Assembly (NCBI RefSeq): GCF_009862785.1
Contig: NZ_WWHU01000001.1
Location: 1,674,001 to 1,738,000 of the forward strand
Length of the DNA: 64,000 nt
From: Gordonia sp. SID5947
Lineage (GTDB): Bacteria > Actinomycetota > Actinomycetes > Mycobacteriales > Mycobacteriaceae
Reading direction: 5' to 3'
The position numbers and the translations under genes were made by a program. The first letter of the stretch is position 1. Each line of letters starts with the position of its first letter. Below the pieces are notes generated by a model, which made no database searches, was not told where the DNA came from, and saw only the letters and a program-made list of their open reading frames with translations. Shown piece after piece: positions 57,384-64,000 of this stretch.

Positions 57384-58694
57384 TCATCGCTGTTCGTTGA
57401 TGACCACCGACGACACCGCATGCGCGCACTCGGTGTCCACCGACTCCCCGGCCGTCCCAGCCTGGCAACCGACCGACACCTGCAGCCCGTGCTCGACGAG
57501 CACGTACCAGCGGATGGCGCTACCGGACGCCGGCGCCTCCCGGTAGCTGATCACCTCACGGCCCATGAAGCGCGTACTGGCGGAGAACTCGGTCACCACG
57601 TCGTCGCCCCGCTGCCGGATGCGGTTGCCGAGACTGGTCGCCACCGACGCCAGGGTCGAGTCGGCCCTCACCTCACTCTGGACCACCAGAATCCGCCGAC
57701 CGTCCTCGACGTCGGCGAACACCGTGCGCGAGGGCCGATCGGTTCCCCCGCCGCCCGATCGTGCGAGTTCACTCCTCCGCCAGTCGGCGGGCACCTCGAC
57801 GCCGGTACGTCCGAGTGCCACCGTCTGTTCCACCGGCGGCCCGTCGCCGTCACGCTGGAGAAAGCCGACGACCCCGGCCACCAGCGCCACCGCGACCGCC
57901 GCGACACCGGCGGCAGTCATCCACCTGCCGGTGCGACTGCGTACCGCGCGGGGCGGTTCCTGCACCTGCGTCCCGCTCACCCCGAACCGTTGGTCCGCGC
58001 CCTCTGGACCACCGGTCCGCCACCCGTAACGCCGGATCAGCTCCCGATCCACCGCCACCACACGGCCGGCCAGCGCATGGGCCGCGACCACGTCGACGGC
58101 ACGGGTCACCTCCGCGGGGTCGGCACCGTCGACGAACACCGACTCCACCGAGTCGTCCACGATGGTCTCGGTCCGTGCGGCGATGTCATCTGACTCCGGT
58201 TCGAGGACGTCGGTGGCCTCGATCTCCCACCCCGATGACATGCGACGTAGTCGGGCGACATCCCATCGCGGCTGGGTCGGCCGGGCCGGGTCTCCCGGAA
58301 CGGTCGGAAAGTGCGTGGTCTCGACGACCGCGCACCGCTGCATGGAACCGTCTGTATGACTCCGCGCGATGAGTACTGCCCGGGGCACGAGTGTCACCGG
58401 TACGCCGATGTCGGCGGTGGCGCGGGCGAGAACCGACGAACGCACGCGACCCCAGGTGCTCGGGTATCCGAGCACCAGCGGCAACGGGCCGCCTGGCCCG
58501 GCGTCGGGCAGGCGCAGATCCCGCAACACGGTCTGCCACGCCTGGTGACCCTGGCATCGGACACCTGCGACCGACACCGTCGGCTCGTCTATCGCGTCCA
58601 GCAGACCGGCCACGTCCGCCGCCCGACCGTCACCGATGGCCACGTGGCCGAATGCGAGGTCGACGACCGTCGGGCGCGGTGCGGGGGTCGACAC
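57384..58694 (-). CDS. type VII secretion-associated protein, Rv3446c family
   Basis: This 436-residue protein has a single membrane helix (MTAAGVAAVAVALVAGVVGFL, about 252-272) and an extracytoplasmic C-terminal domain (GRTGVEVPADWRRSEL, YVLVEHGLQVSVGCQ). The N-terminal 230 residues resemble a degenerate Hsp70/actin-like fold (LVLGYPSTWGRVRSSVL...VPRAVLIARS). I chose the GTG at 58694 because GAGGAG, formed by the end of eccC, lies seven bases upstream; an ATG at 58718 would overlap eccC by 20 bases. By synteny it belongs to the ESX-4 system. Confidence 0.83.
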   Translation of the reverse strand: MSTPAPRPTVVDLAFGHVAIGDGRAADVAGLLDAIDEPTVSVAGVRCQGHQAWQTVLRDLRLPDAGPGGPLPLVLGYPSTWGRVRSSVLARATADIGVPVTLVPRAVLIARSHTDGSMQRCAVVETTHFPTVPGDPARPTQPRWDVARLRRMSSGWEIEATDVLEPESDDIAARTETIVDDSVESVFVDGADPAEVTRAVDVVAAHALAGRVVAVDRELIRRYGWRTGGPEGADQRFGVSGTQVQEPPRAVRSRTGRWMTAAGVAAVAVALVAGVVGFLQRDGDGPPVEQTVALGRTGVEVPADWRRSELARSGGGGTDRPSRTVFADVEDGRRILVVQSEVRADSTLASVATSLGNRIRQRGDDVVTEFSASTRFMGREVISYREAPASGSAIRWYVLVEHGLQVSVGCQAGTAGESVDTECAHAVSSVVINEQR

Positions 58695-58698
58695 CTGA

Positions 58699-61600
58699 TC
58701 ACTCCTCTGGATGGACATAACCGACCTGGATCATCTCCTGGGGCCGCGTGCGCGAGACCAACTCGCCACGGCCGGGGATCAACTGTTGCATCCGGACGCG
58801 GCCGGTGATGTATCCCTCGTCGCGGTCGCCGCTCATCAGCAACATGTCACAAGAGAGATCCTTCAACCGAGCGATCAACGGATCGAACATCACCCGGCCG
58901 AGACCGCCCGAGCGGCGGGCCAGGATGATGTGCAAACCGATGTCCCGGGCTTGGGCTGCGAGGTCCACCAGCGGCAGCAGCGGGTTACCGGACGCGGTTG
59001 CCACCAGGTCGTAGTCGTCGATCACCAGATACACGTCGGCGCCCGTGTAGTAGGAGCGCTCGCGCAGCTGCTGGGGCGTCACGTCCTCGGGCGGCAGGCG
59101 ATCGGTGAGGATCTGCGCGAGCTGCTGCATCATCGGGATCGCCCGATCGGCCGAGCTGGCATAGCCACCGACGTGGTCACCCTCGATGATGCCGAGCATC
59201 GTACGGCGATAGTCGATCAACACGATCTTGAGCTGTTCGGGTGTCGAGTCGCGGACCAGACCACGCACGATGTTGCGCAGCAGTGTCGTCTTACCGTGTT
59301 CGACATCAGAGAAGACCATGAGATGCGGTTGCACACCGAAATCGAGCACCACCGGTGCGAGTTCCGATTCCCCGACTCCCACCGCGACCTGGTGTGTGCT
59401 CAACGCGATGCCCATCACCGAGACCAGCTCGTCGACGTCACGCTGAGCGATTTCCGCACCCAGCTTGCGCACCGCCATCGCCGCCCGGCCCCGGTAACCT
59501 TCGGCGAGCCGATCGATCGCGAGCTGTGAACCGGCCGAGAGGGATTCGGTCGCACCGACGCCGTCCAGCCGGGGCAACGCGATCAGCAAGTGGTGTTCGT
59601 CAGGTGTCAGCCCGCGACCGGGCCGACCCTGCGGGACCAGCGCGGCGGCACGACGTCCCACCTCGGAATCCATCGGATCGCCGAGCTTCAACTCGATCCG
59701 GCTACCCATCAGATCCTTCACCGCAGGGCGCACCTCGGCCCACCGCGACGCGGTCACGATGACGTGCACACCGTAGGAAAGTCCTTGTGCGGCGATCATG
59801 GTGATCTGTTCCTCGAGGAAGTCGAGTTCACCGCGGAGCACGCCGATGCCGTCGAGTACCAAGAACACGTCGCCATGACGGTCAGCGGCAAGAGGGTCGC
59901 CGGGGTCCGCGCGCACACCGGCGAACCATTCCCGACGACGCTCCCGATAGTCCCTCATCGATTCGACCCCGAGCCGCGCGAACAGCAGTTCGCGGCTGCG
60001 CACGATCGCACCCACCTCGGCGACCGTCCGCCGCACCGCATCCATGTCGCCCCGCGACGCAACCGAACCGACGTGCGGGAGACCGGTGAGGCCGGCGAGG
60101 CTGCCGCCGCCGAAGTCCAGGCAGTAGAACTGCACCTGCTCGGGAGTGTGGGAGGCCGCGGCCGACATGACGATGGTCCGCACCGCGGTCGACTTGCCGG
60201 ACTGCGGACCGCCGACGATCGCGACATTGCCTGCCGCACCCGCGAGATCGAGTCTGTGGATGTCGCGTCGCTGATCGTAGGGACGGTCGACGAGGCCCAC
60301 CGCGACACGCAGATCGCCCACGTCCCCCGCGGTCGACCAGTCCCGTCGGCCGATCAGTCCGTCGATCGTCGGCGACTCGTCGAGTGGCGGCAGCCAGACC
60401 TCGTGTGCGGCGGGGCCATACCCGATCATCCGCGTGACCAGCGTGTCCAACAGGGTCGGCAGCGACGTCACGGTCGGATCGTCGTCCATCGAGAGACCGG
60501 AGTCCACCAGCGGCTCCCCGTCCGGTCGCGGTCCGCTGTCCGGGATCGAGGAACTCGCCTCGCCCGGCTCGAGAGGCACCGGCAGCGCGGTGAACATCTT
60601 CATCCGCAGGCGCGATTCCGGGTGCTCCGGAACGGCATCCGCCGCGTGGTCGCTCGCGGCCGGCGAGCGATACGGACCGGACACGTACGACGTGGTGAAG
60701 CGGACCGGCTCGGCCGAGTCGCATTTCAGGTATGCCGAACCCGGCGCGTTGGGTAGATGATAGGCGTCCGGGACACCGAGAACCGAACGGGATTCGTTGG
60801 CGGAGAATGTCTTCAATCCGATCCGGTACGACAGATGACTGTCGAGGCCGCGAAGCTTGCCCTCTTCTAGCCGCTGGGACGCGAGCAACAGATGGATCTG
60901 CAGCGAACGACCGAGCCGACCGATGGCGACGAACAGCTCGGCGAAATCCGGTTTCTGCGCGAGCAATTCGGAGAACTCGTCGACCACGACGAACAGCGCA
61001 GGCAACGGCTCCAGTCGAACACCGGTGGCACGGGCTCGTTCGTAGTCGCTGACATTCGCGAAGTTCCCGGCCGACCGCAGCAGTTGCTGACGACGATTCA
61101 TCTCGCCGGACAACGCATCCTTCATCCGGTCCACCATCGGGAGTTCGTTCTCGAGATTGGTGATGACCGCCGCGACATGCGGTGCCGACTCCAGTCCCAG
61201 GAATGTCGCCCCACCCTTGAAGTCCACCAGCACGAGGTTCAGTTCGGCCGGTGAGTGGGTGGCGAGCAGCGCGAGCACCAGAGTGCGAAGGAACTCGGAC
61301 TTGCCCGATCCGGTGGCGCCGATACACAGCCCATGCGGGCCCATCCCGCCGTGCGCGCTCTCCTTGATGTCGAGATCCACGGGCGTGCCGTTCTGTCGGT
61401 ACCCGATCGGTACCCGGAGGCGGTCGCGACCAGTACGTCCCCGCCAGTACCGCTCGGGGTCGAACCGTGCCGCATCGGCGATACCGAGCATCGCGGTCAG
61501 GCCGGGATCACTCGGGGCCACTTCGAATTCCAGGTGCGGCAAGGGCGTGGCCGCGGCAAGGTGGAACCGTGCCATCCGTCTCGCCAGCGTTTCGGCCTCG

Positions 61601-62775
61601 GGAATCGTGAGTGAGTCCATCTCGGCGAACTCTTCCGTGCCGAACATGCTGCGCGCGGCGAGCTTTCCGTTGCCTGCGACGAGTTGCAGGCCGCGGCGTG
61701 CGGCCAGTCCGTCCGGTCGCGCCATCAGATCGATGATCGTAACGGCTTCCATGCCTGCATCGTCGACCAGCCGTTCGTCACCGGCGACATGTCCGTCGTC
61801 GAGCACCACGACGAGGTGTGCCCGCCCCGGCGCGGGCGGTGCCGACCGGCTGAACCGACCACGCTCGATCAGTTCAGCGGCCATCGAGTTCTCGAGATCG
61901 GCGAGCGCGGGATAGATCATCCGGCCGGCCCCGAGACCGTCACGCAGCGTCGGATGCCCCACGTGGGGAAGCCATTTCGCCCAGTCCCAGGCCTCGCCGA
62001 CGGGATCGCCGGTGATGATCGCGATCCACAGCTGGTCTGGGCTGTGGAAGACGCACAACTCGAGCACCATGGCGCGCACCAGATCCCGGGTCTCCTGCCG
62101 CGCCCCCTCGATGCTGACCGCCGGAAAGCCACGCAACGAGATCGCCGTCGGCAACCGGTGCACCACCGAATGTGTCCGGATGAAGCGGCGCAGCGCCACC
62201 ATCGAGACCGGTTCGAGGTCCTCGAGAGGTCCCGTCTCGGGAGGCATCAACCGCGTGGCGAGACGCTGCGAACCGAGTCCCACACGGACATGGGCGAAAT
62301 CGCTGTCGGACGGTCGTCGCTCCCACATCCGTCGACCACCCACGATGTCCAGCAGAGCGGCCGGATCGGGATGACTCCAGGTGAGGGCGGCGCGTTGGGC
62401 TTCGACGGTCTCACGTACCTGAGTACGCGTCTGCCCGAGGTAACGGAAGTAGTCCCTACGTTCTTCGTTCAGCTCGGCGGCCCGTTTGCCGCCGCCACGC
62501 CCGCCCGCGAACATGCCGACCATCGACATCAGCATCATCAGCGGGAACATCACGGCCAGTGGGTTGGACACGATCGTCCGGCCGCCGGTCACCAGCATCA
62601 TCGAGATCATGCCGACCACCGCGACCACCATCACCACGGGGAGCATCCGGGTGACCACGGGGCCCGGGACCACCCGCGGCACGTCGGGTGGAGGCTGGAT
62701 GGCCAGTTCTCCACCCGGCGACCGGGGTGGCGTGATCCGCGGCCGCCGGACAAACCCGTCCGTAGTCGCCACCAT
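58699..62775 (-). CDS. eccC: EccC, FtsK/SpoIIIE ATPase of type VII secretion (ESX-4)
   Basis: This 1358-residue protein has two N-terminal membrane helices (about 40-85, MLPVVMVVAVVGMISMMLV and LMMLMSMVGMFAGG) and three FtsK-type ATPase modules. Walker A motifs are GATGSGKSEF (about 488), GGPQSGKST (about 857) and the degenerate DVEHGKTT (about 1158). GLDSHLSYRIGLKTFSANESR follows the first module. Both halves of EccC are fused, as expected for ESX-4. It recognises substrates and drives export across the inner membrane. The ATG at 62775 has GGGGGGAG upstream. The divergent eccD starts 118 bases away. Confidence 0.95.
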   Translation of the reverse strand: MVATTDGFVRRPRITPPRSPGGELAIQPPPDVPRVVPGPVVTRMLPVVMVVAVVGMISMMLVTGGRTIVSNPLAVMFPLMMLMSMVGMFAGGRGGGKRAAELNEERRDYFRYLGQTRTQVRETVEAQRAALTWSHPDPAALLDIVGGRRMWERRPSDSDFAHVRVGLGSQRLATRLMPPETGPLEDLEPVSMVALRRFIRTHSVVHRLPTAISLRGFPAVSIEGARQETRDLVRAMVLELCVFHSPDQLWIAIITGDPVGEAWDWAKWLPHVGHPTLRDGLGAGRMIYPALADLENSMAAELIERGRFSRSAPPAPGRAHLVVVLDDGHVAGDERLVDDAGMEAVTIIDLMARPDGLAARRGLQLVAGNGKLAARSMFGTEEFAEMDSLTIPEAETLARRMARFHLAAATPLPHLEFEVAPSDPGLTAMLGIADAARFDPERYWRGRTGRDRLRVPIGYRQNGTPVDLDIKESAHGGMGPHGLCIGATGSGKSEFLRTLVLALLATHSPAELNLVLVDFKGGATFLGLESAPHVAAVITNLENELPMVDRMKDALSGEMNRRQQLLRSAGNFANVSDYERARATGVRLEPLPALFVVVDEFSELLAQKPDFAELFVAIGRLGRSLQIHLLLASQRLEEGKLRGLDSHLSYRIGLKTFSANESRSVLGVPDAYHLPNAPGSAYLKCDSAEPVRFTTSYVSGPYRSPAASDHAADAVPEHPESRLRMKMFTALPVPLEPGEASSSIPDSGPRPDGEPLVDSGLSMDDDPTVTSLPTLLDTLVTRMIGYGPAAHEVWLPPLDESPTIDGLIGRRDWSTAGDVGDLRVAVGLVDRPYDQRRDIHRLDLAGAAGNVAIVGGPQSGKSTAVRTIVMSAAASHTPEQVQFYCLDFGGGSLAGLTGLPHVGSVASRGDMDAVRRTVAEVGAIVRSRELLFARLGVESMRDYRERRREWFAGVRADPGDPLAADRHGDVFLVLDGIGVLRGELDFLEEQITMIAAQGLSYGVHVIVTASRWAEVRPAVKDLMGSRIELKLGDPMDSEVGRRAAALVPQGRPGRGLTPDEHHLLIALPRLDGVGATESLSAGSQLAIDRLAEGYRGRAAMAVRKLGAEIAQRDVDELVSVMGIALSTHQVAVGVGESELAPVVLDFGVQPHLMVFSDVEHGKTTLLRNIVRGLVRDSTPEQLKIVLIDYRRTMLGIIEGDHVGGYASSADRAIPMMQQLAQILTDRLPPEDVTPQQLRERSYYTGADVYLVIDDYDLVATASGNPLLPLVDLAAQARDIGLHIILARRSGGLGRVMFDPLIARLKDLSCDMLLMSGDRDEGYITGRVRMQQLIPGRGELVSRTRPQEMIQVGYVHPEE

Positions 62776-62892
62776 TCGATCTCCCCCCGACCGACCCCGC
62801 AATCCCGATGTCGTGACCCACCGGGCGCGCGCTGCTACACAATTGACGCAGTTCGCTATGTTAACCGCGAACCGGGCGGGGGGAACCCATCG

Positions 62893-64000
62893 ATGTCAAC
62901 TGTGGATTCACGTGTGAGCGCGACGCTCCCGCAGGCCGCGGCGTGCGACGACCCAGGGGCACGCGCCCGCGCCGACGCCGGGATCGAGCCCGAATTGGTC
63001 AGGGTCTCGGTCCTCGGCGGGAACACCCAGTTGGATGTCGGTCTACCTGCACGGTTGCCCGTCGCAGCGCTGATCCCTGACCTGGTGACCCAGGTCAGGA
63101 CACGCAACTCGACAGGACCCGACGACGTCCCGGAGAGCGAGGACGGGCGTCGGTACGACCGCCCGAACCGATGGACGCTCGGTCTGATCGGGCAGGAACA
63201 GATCGCACCGGACCGGTCGCTGTCGGAATCGGGTATCCGTGACGGCGACCTGCTGGTGCTCCGGTCCATTCACGCCGGCGACTCGCCCGCACTGTTCGAC
63301 GACGTCGTGGACGCCGTCGCTCGTTTGAATGAATCTCATTTCGCGAGTTGGTCACCGCGGTCCGCCCGGGTCGCCGGTCACGCGGTCGCGGTCGTCGCCG
63401 CCGTCGCGGCCGCTGTCGCACTGGGCGCGTCCCGACGGACCGACGAGGCGTTGTGGATCGCCGGGCTCGGCGGCCTCGCAGCCATCGGTCTGATCACCGC
63501 CGGGACGATCGTCGCGCGGCATCACGGTGACCGTACGAGCGCCGCCGTACTCGTCTCGACTGCGATGCCGCTCGCCTTCGTCACCGGCATGCTCCTCACC
63601 CCGGGACGTTTCGGGGCGGCACATCTGACCCTGGGGTGCGCCGTGGCCCTCGTCGCCGCAGTCGTGTCGTACCGGCTCACCACTGTCGGTCCGGCGATAC
63701 ACAGCGCAGTCACCACGGCCACTCTGCTCGCCGGTTTCGGTTGTGGCGCAGCACTGTTGCTCAGGGCGCCGGTGTCGGACGTGGCCGCGGCGCTGGCTGC
63801 GGTCGGCATCCTGGTCGTCGCACTCGCCCCACGCGCGACCATCGTCCTCGCGAGGCTCCCACTTCCGCCGATACCCACCGCGGGAACGTCGATGGACGCC
63901 GAGGACATCGAACCCCGCCCCGCGATCGAGGGCATCGGCGCCATCGGCGCGACGGTCCTGCCGAGAGCCGACGCGCTCGAACGTCGGTCCGTCGTCGCCA
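62893..64000 (+). CDS. eccD: EccD, type VII secretion membrane channel component (runs off window end)
   Basis: The open frame from the ATG at 62893 encodes at least 369 residues. About 1-135 form a ubiquitin-like domain (LVRVSVLGGNTQLDVGLPARLPVAALIPDLV ... LLVLRSIH), followed by closely spaced hydrophobic helices (AVAVVAAVAAAVALGA, LGGLAAIGLITAGTIVA, LVSTAMPLAFVTGMLLTPG and more), the EccD pattern. It forms the membrane core of ESX-4 with EccB and EccC. The remaining helices lie beyond the window. Confidence 0.92.
   Translation, partial: MSTVDSRVSATLPQAAACDDPGARARADAGIEPELVRVSVLGGNTQLDVGLPARLPVAALIPDLVTQVRTRNSTGPDDVPESEDGRRYDRPNRWTLGLIGQEQIAPDRSLSESGIRDGDLLVLRSIHAGDSPALFDDVVDAVARLNESHFASWSPRSARVAGHAVAVVAAVAAAVALGASRRTDEALWIAGLGGLAAIGLITAGTIVARHHGDRTSAAVLVSTAMPLAFVTGMLLTPGRFGAAHLTLGCAVALVAAVVSYRLTTVGPAIHSAVTTATLLAGFGCGAALLLRAPVSDVAAALAAVGILVVALAPRATIVLARLPLPPIPTAGTSMDAEDIEPRPAIEGIGAIGATVLPRADALERRSVVA

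Overview
The window is a high-GC, gene-dense chromosomal stretch from a mycolic-acid actinobacterium. Gene order follows the Mycobacterium tuberculosis chromosome from about the trpS-metX region (Rv3336c-Rv3341) through folD, dnaE2, imuA'/imuB, guaA, guaB3/guaB2, sigD, whiB3, groEL1, tsaD-alr, glmS, glmM, rpsI-rplM and the ESX-4 locus (Rv3446c-Rv3448). The gene complement (a PE-PPE-type hydrolase, a PspC envelope-stress system, bioYMN beside the guanine genes) suggests Gordonia or a close relative; the genus is an inference from gene content. I see no insertion sequence, prophage, CRISPR array, tRNA or rRNA.

Layout. 1-5.3 kb: 5' part of trpS, xthA, an IdeR-boxed bfd followed by bfr, an MFS exporter and a secreted PE-PPE hydrolase. 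5.5-8.3 kb: a SAM-IV riboswitch and metY-metX. 8.3-12.7 kb: a membrane Hsp70-like protein, DUF3017, folD, a PLP dehydratase and trmL. 12.7-16.3 kb: DUF167 and the SOS polymerase dnaE2 behind a perfect LexA box. 16.3-21.5 kb: a GNAT/cupin/DUF4267 operon facing a TetR regulator, then a two-domain fatty acyl-CoA reductase-like gene (frameshifted) coupled to a D-serine dehydratase-like enzyme. 21.5-25.2 kb: imuB (frameshifted), imuA', a long perfect inverted repeat and a radical SAM protein, with two more LexA-type boxes. 25.2-30.2 kb: a Ser/Thr kinase and a PspC-histidine kinase/response regulator/PspC envelope-stress module. 30.2-37.1 kb: guaA, bioYMN, guaB3, guaB2 and a DUF5319 protein.

37.1-43.1 kb: rsdA-sigD, a broken Rv3415c-like gene, whiB3, groEL1, groES under a CIRCE-type promoter, and a lone MarR regulator with its own palindromic operators. 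43.1-48.0 kb: a translationally overlapping chain alr-hydrolase-tsaE-tsaB-rimI-tsaD (alanine racemisation and tRNA t6A synthesis). 48.1-57.2 kb: nnr, glmS, a hydrolase, three small proteins resembling type VII secretion substrates, a HAD phosphatase, glmM, rpsI and rplM. 57.4-64 kb: ESX-4 core genes (an Rv3446c-type accessory, eccC, and divergent eccD running off the end).

Themes. DNA-damage mutagenesis is unusually well represented: dnaE2, imuA' and imuB, three SOS-type boxes and a radical SAM gene. Peptidoglycan precursor supply (alr, glmS, glmM) lies among translation genes. Three genes (acrA1-like, imuB, Rv3415c-like) each carry a one-base deficit in a short C/G run; because all three have the same signature, sequencing or assembly error should be excluded before calling them pseudogenes. 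The most interesting poorly described items are the Rv3439c/Rv3440c-like trio next to glmS, which looks like a type VII substrate cassette; the two degenerate Hsp70-like membrane proteins; and the 34-bp perfect inverted repeat beside imuA'.
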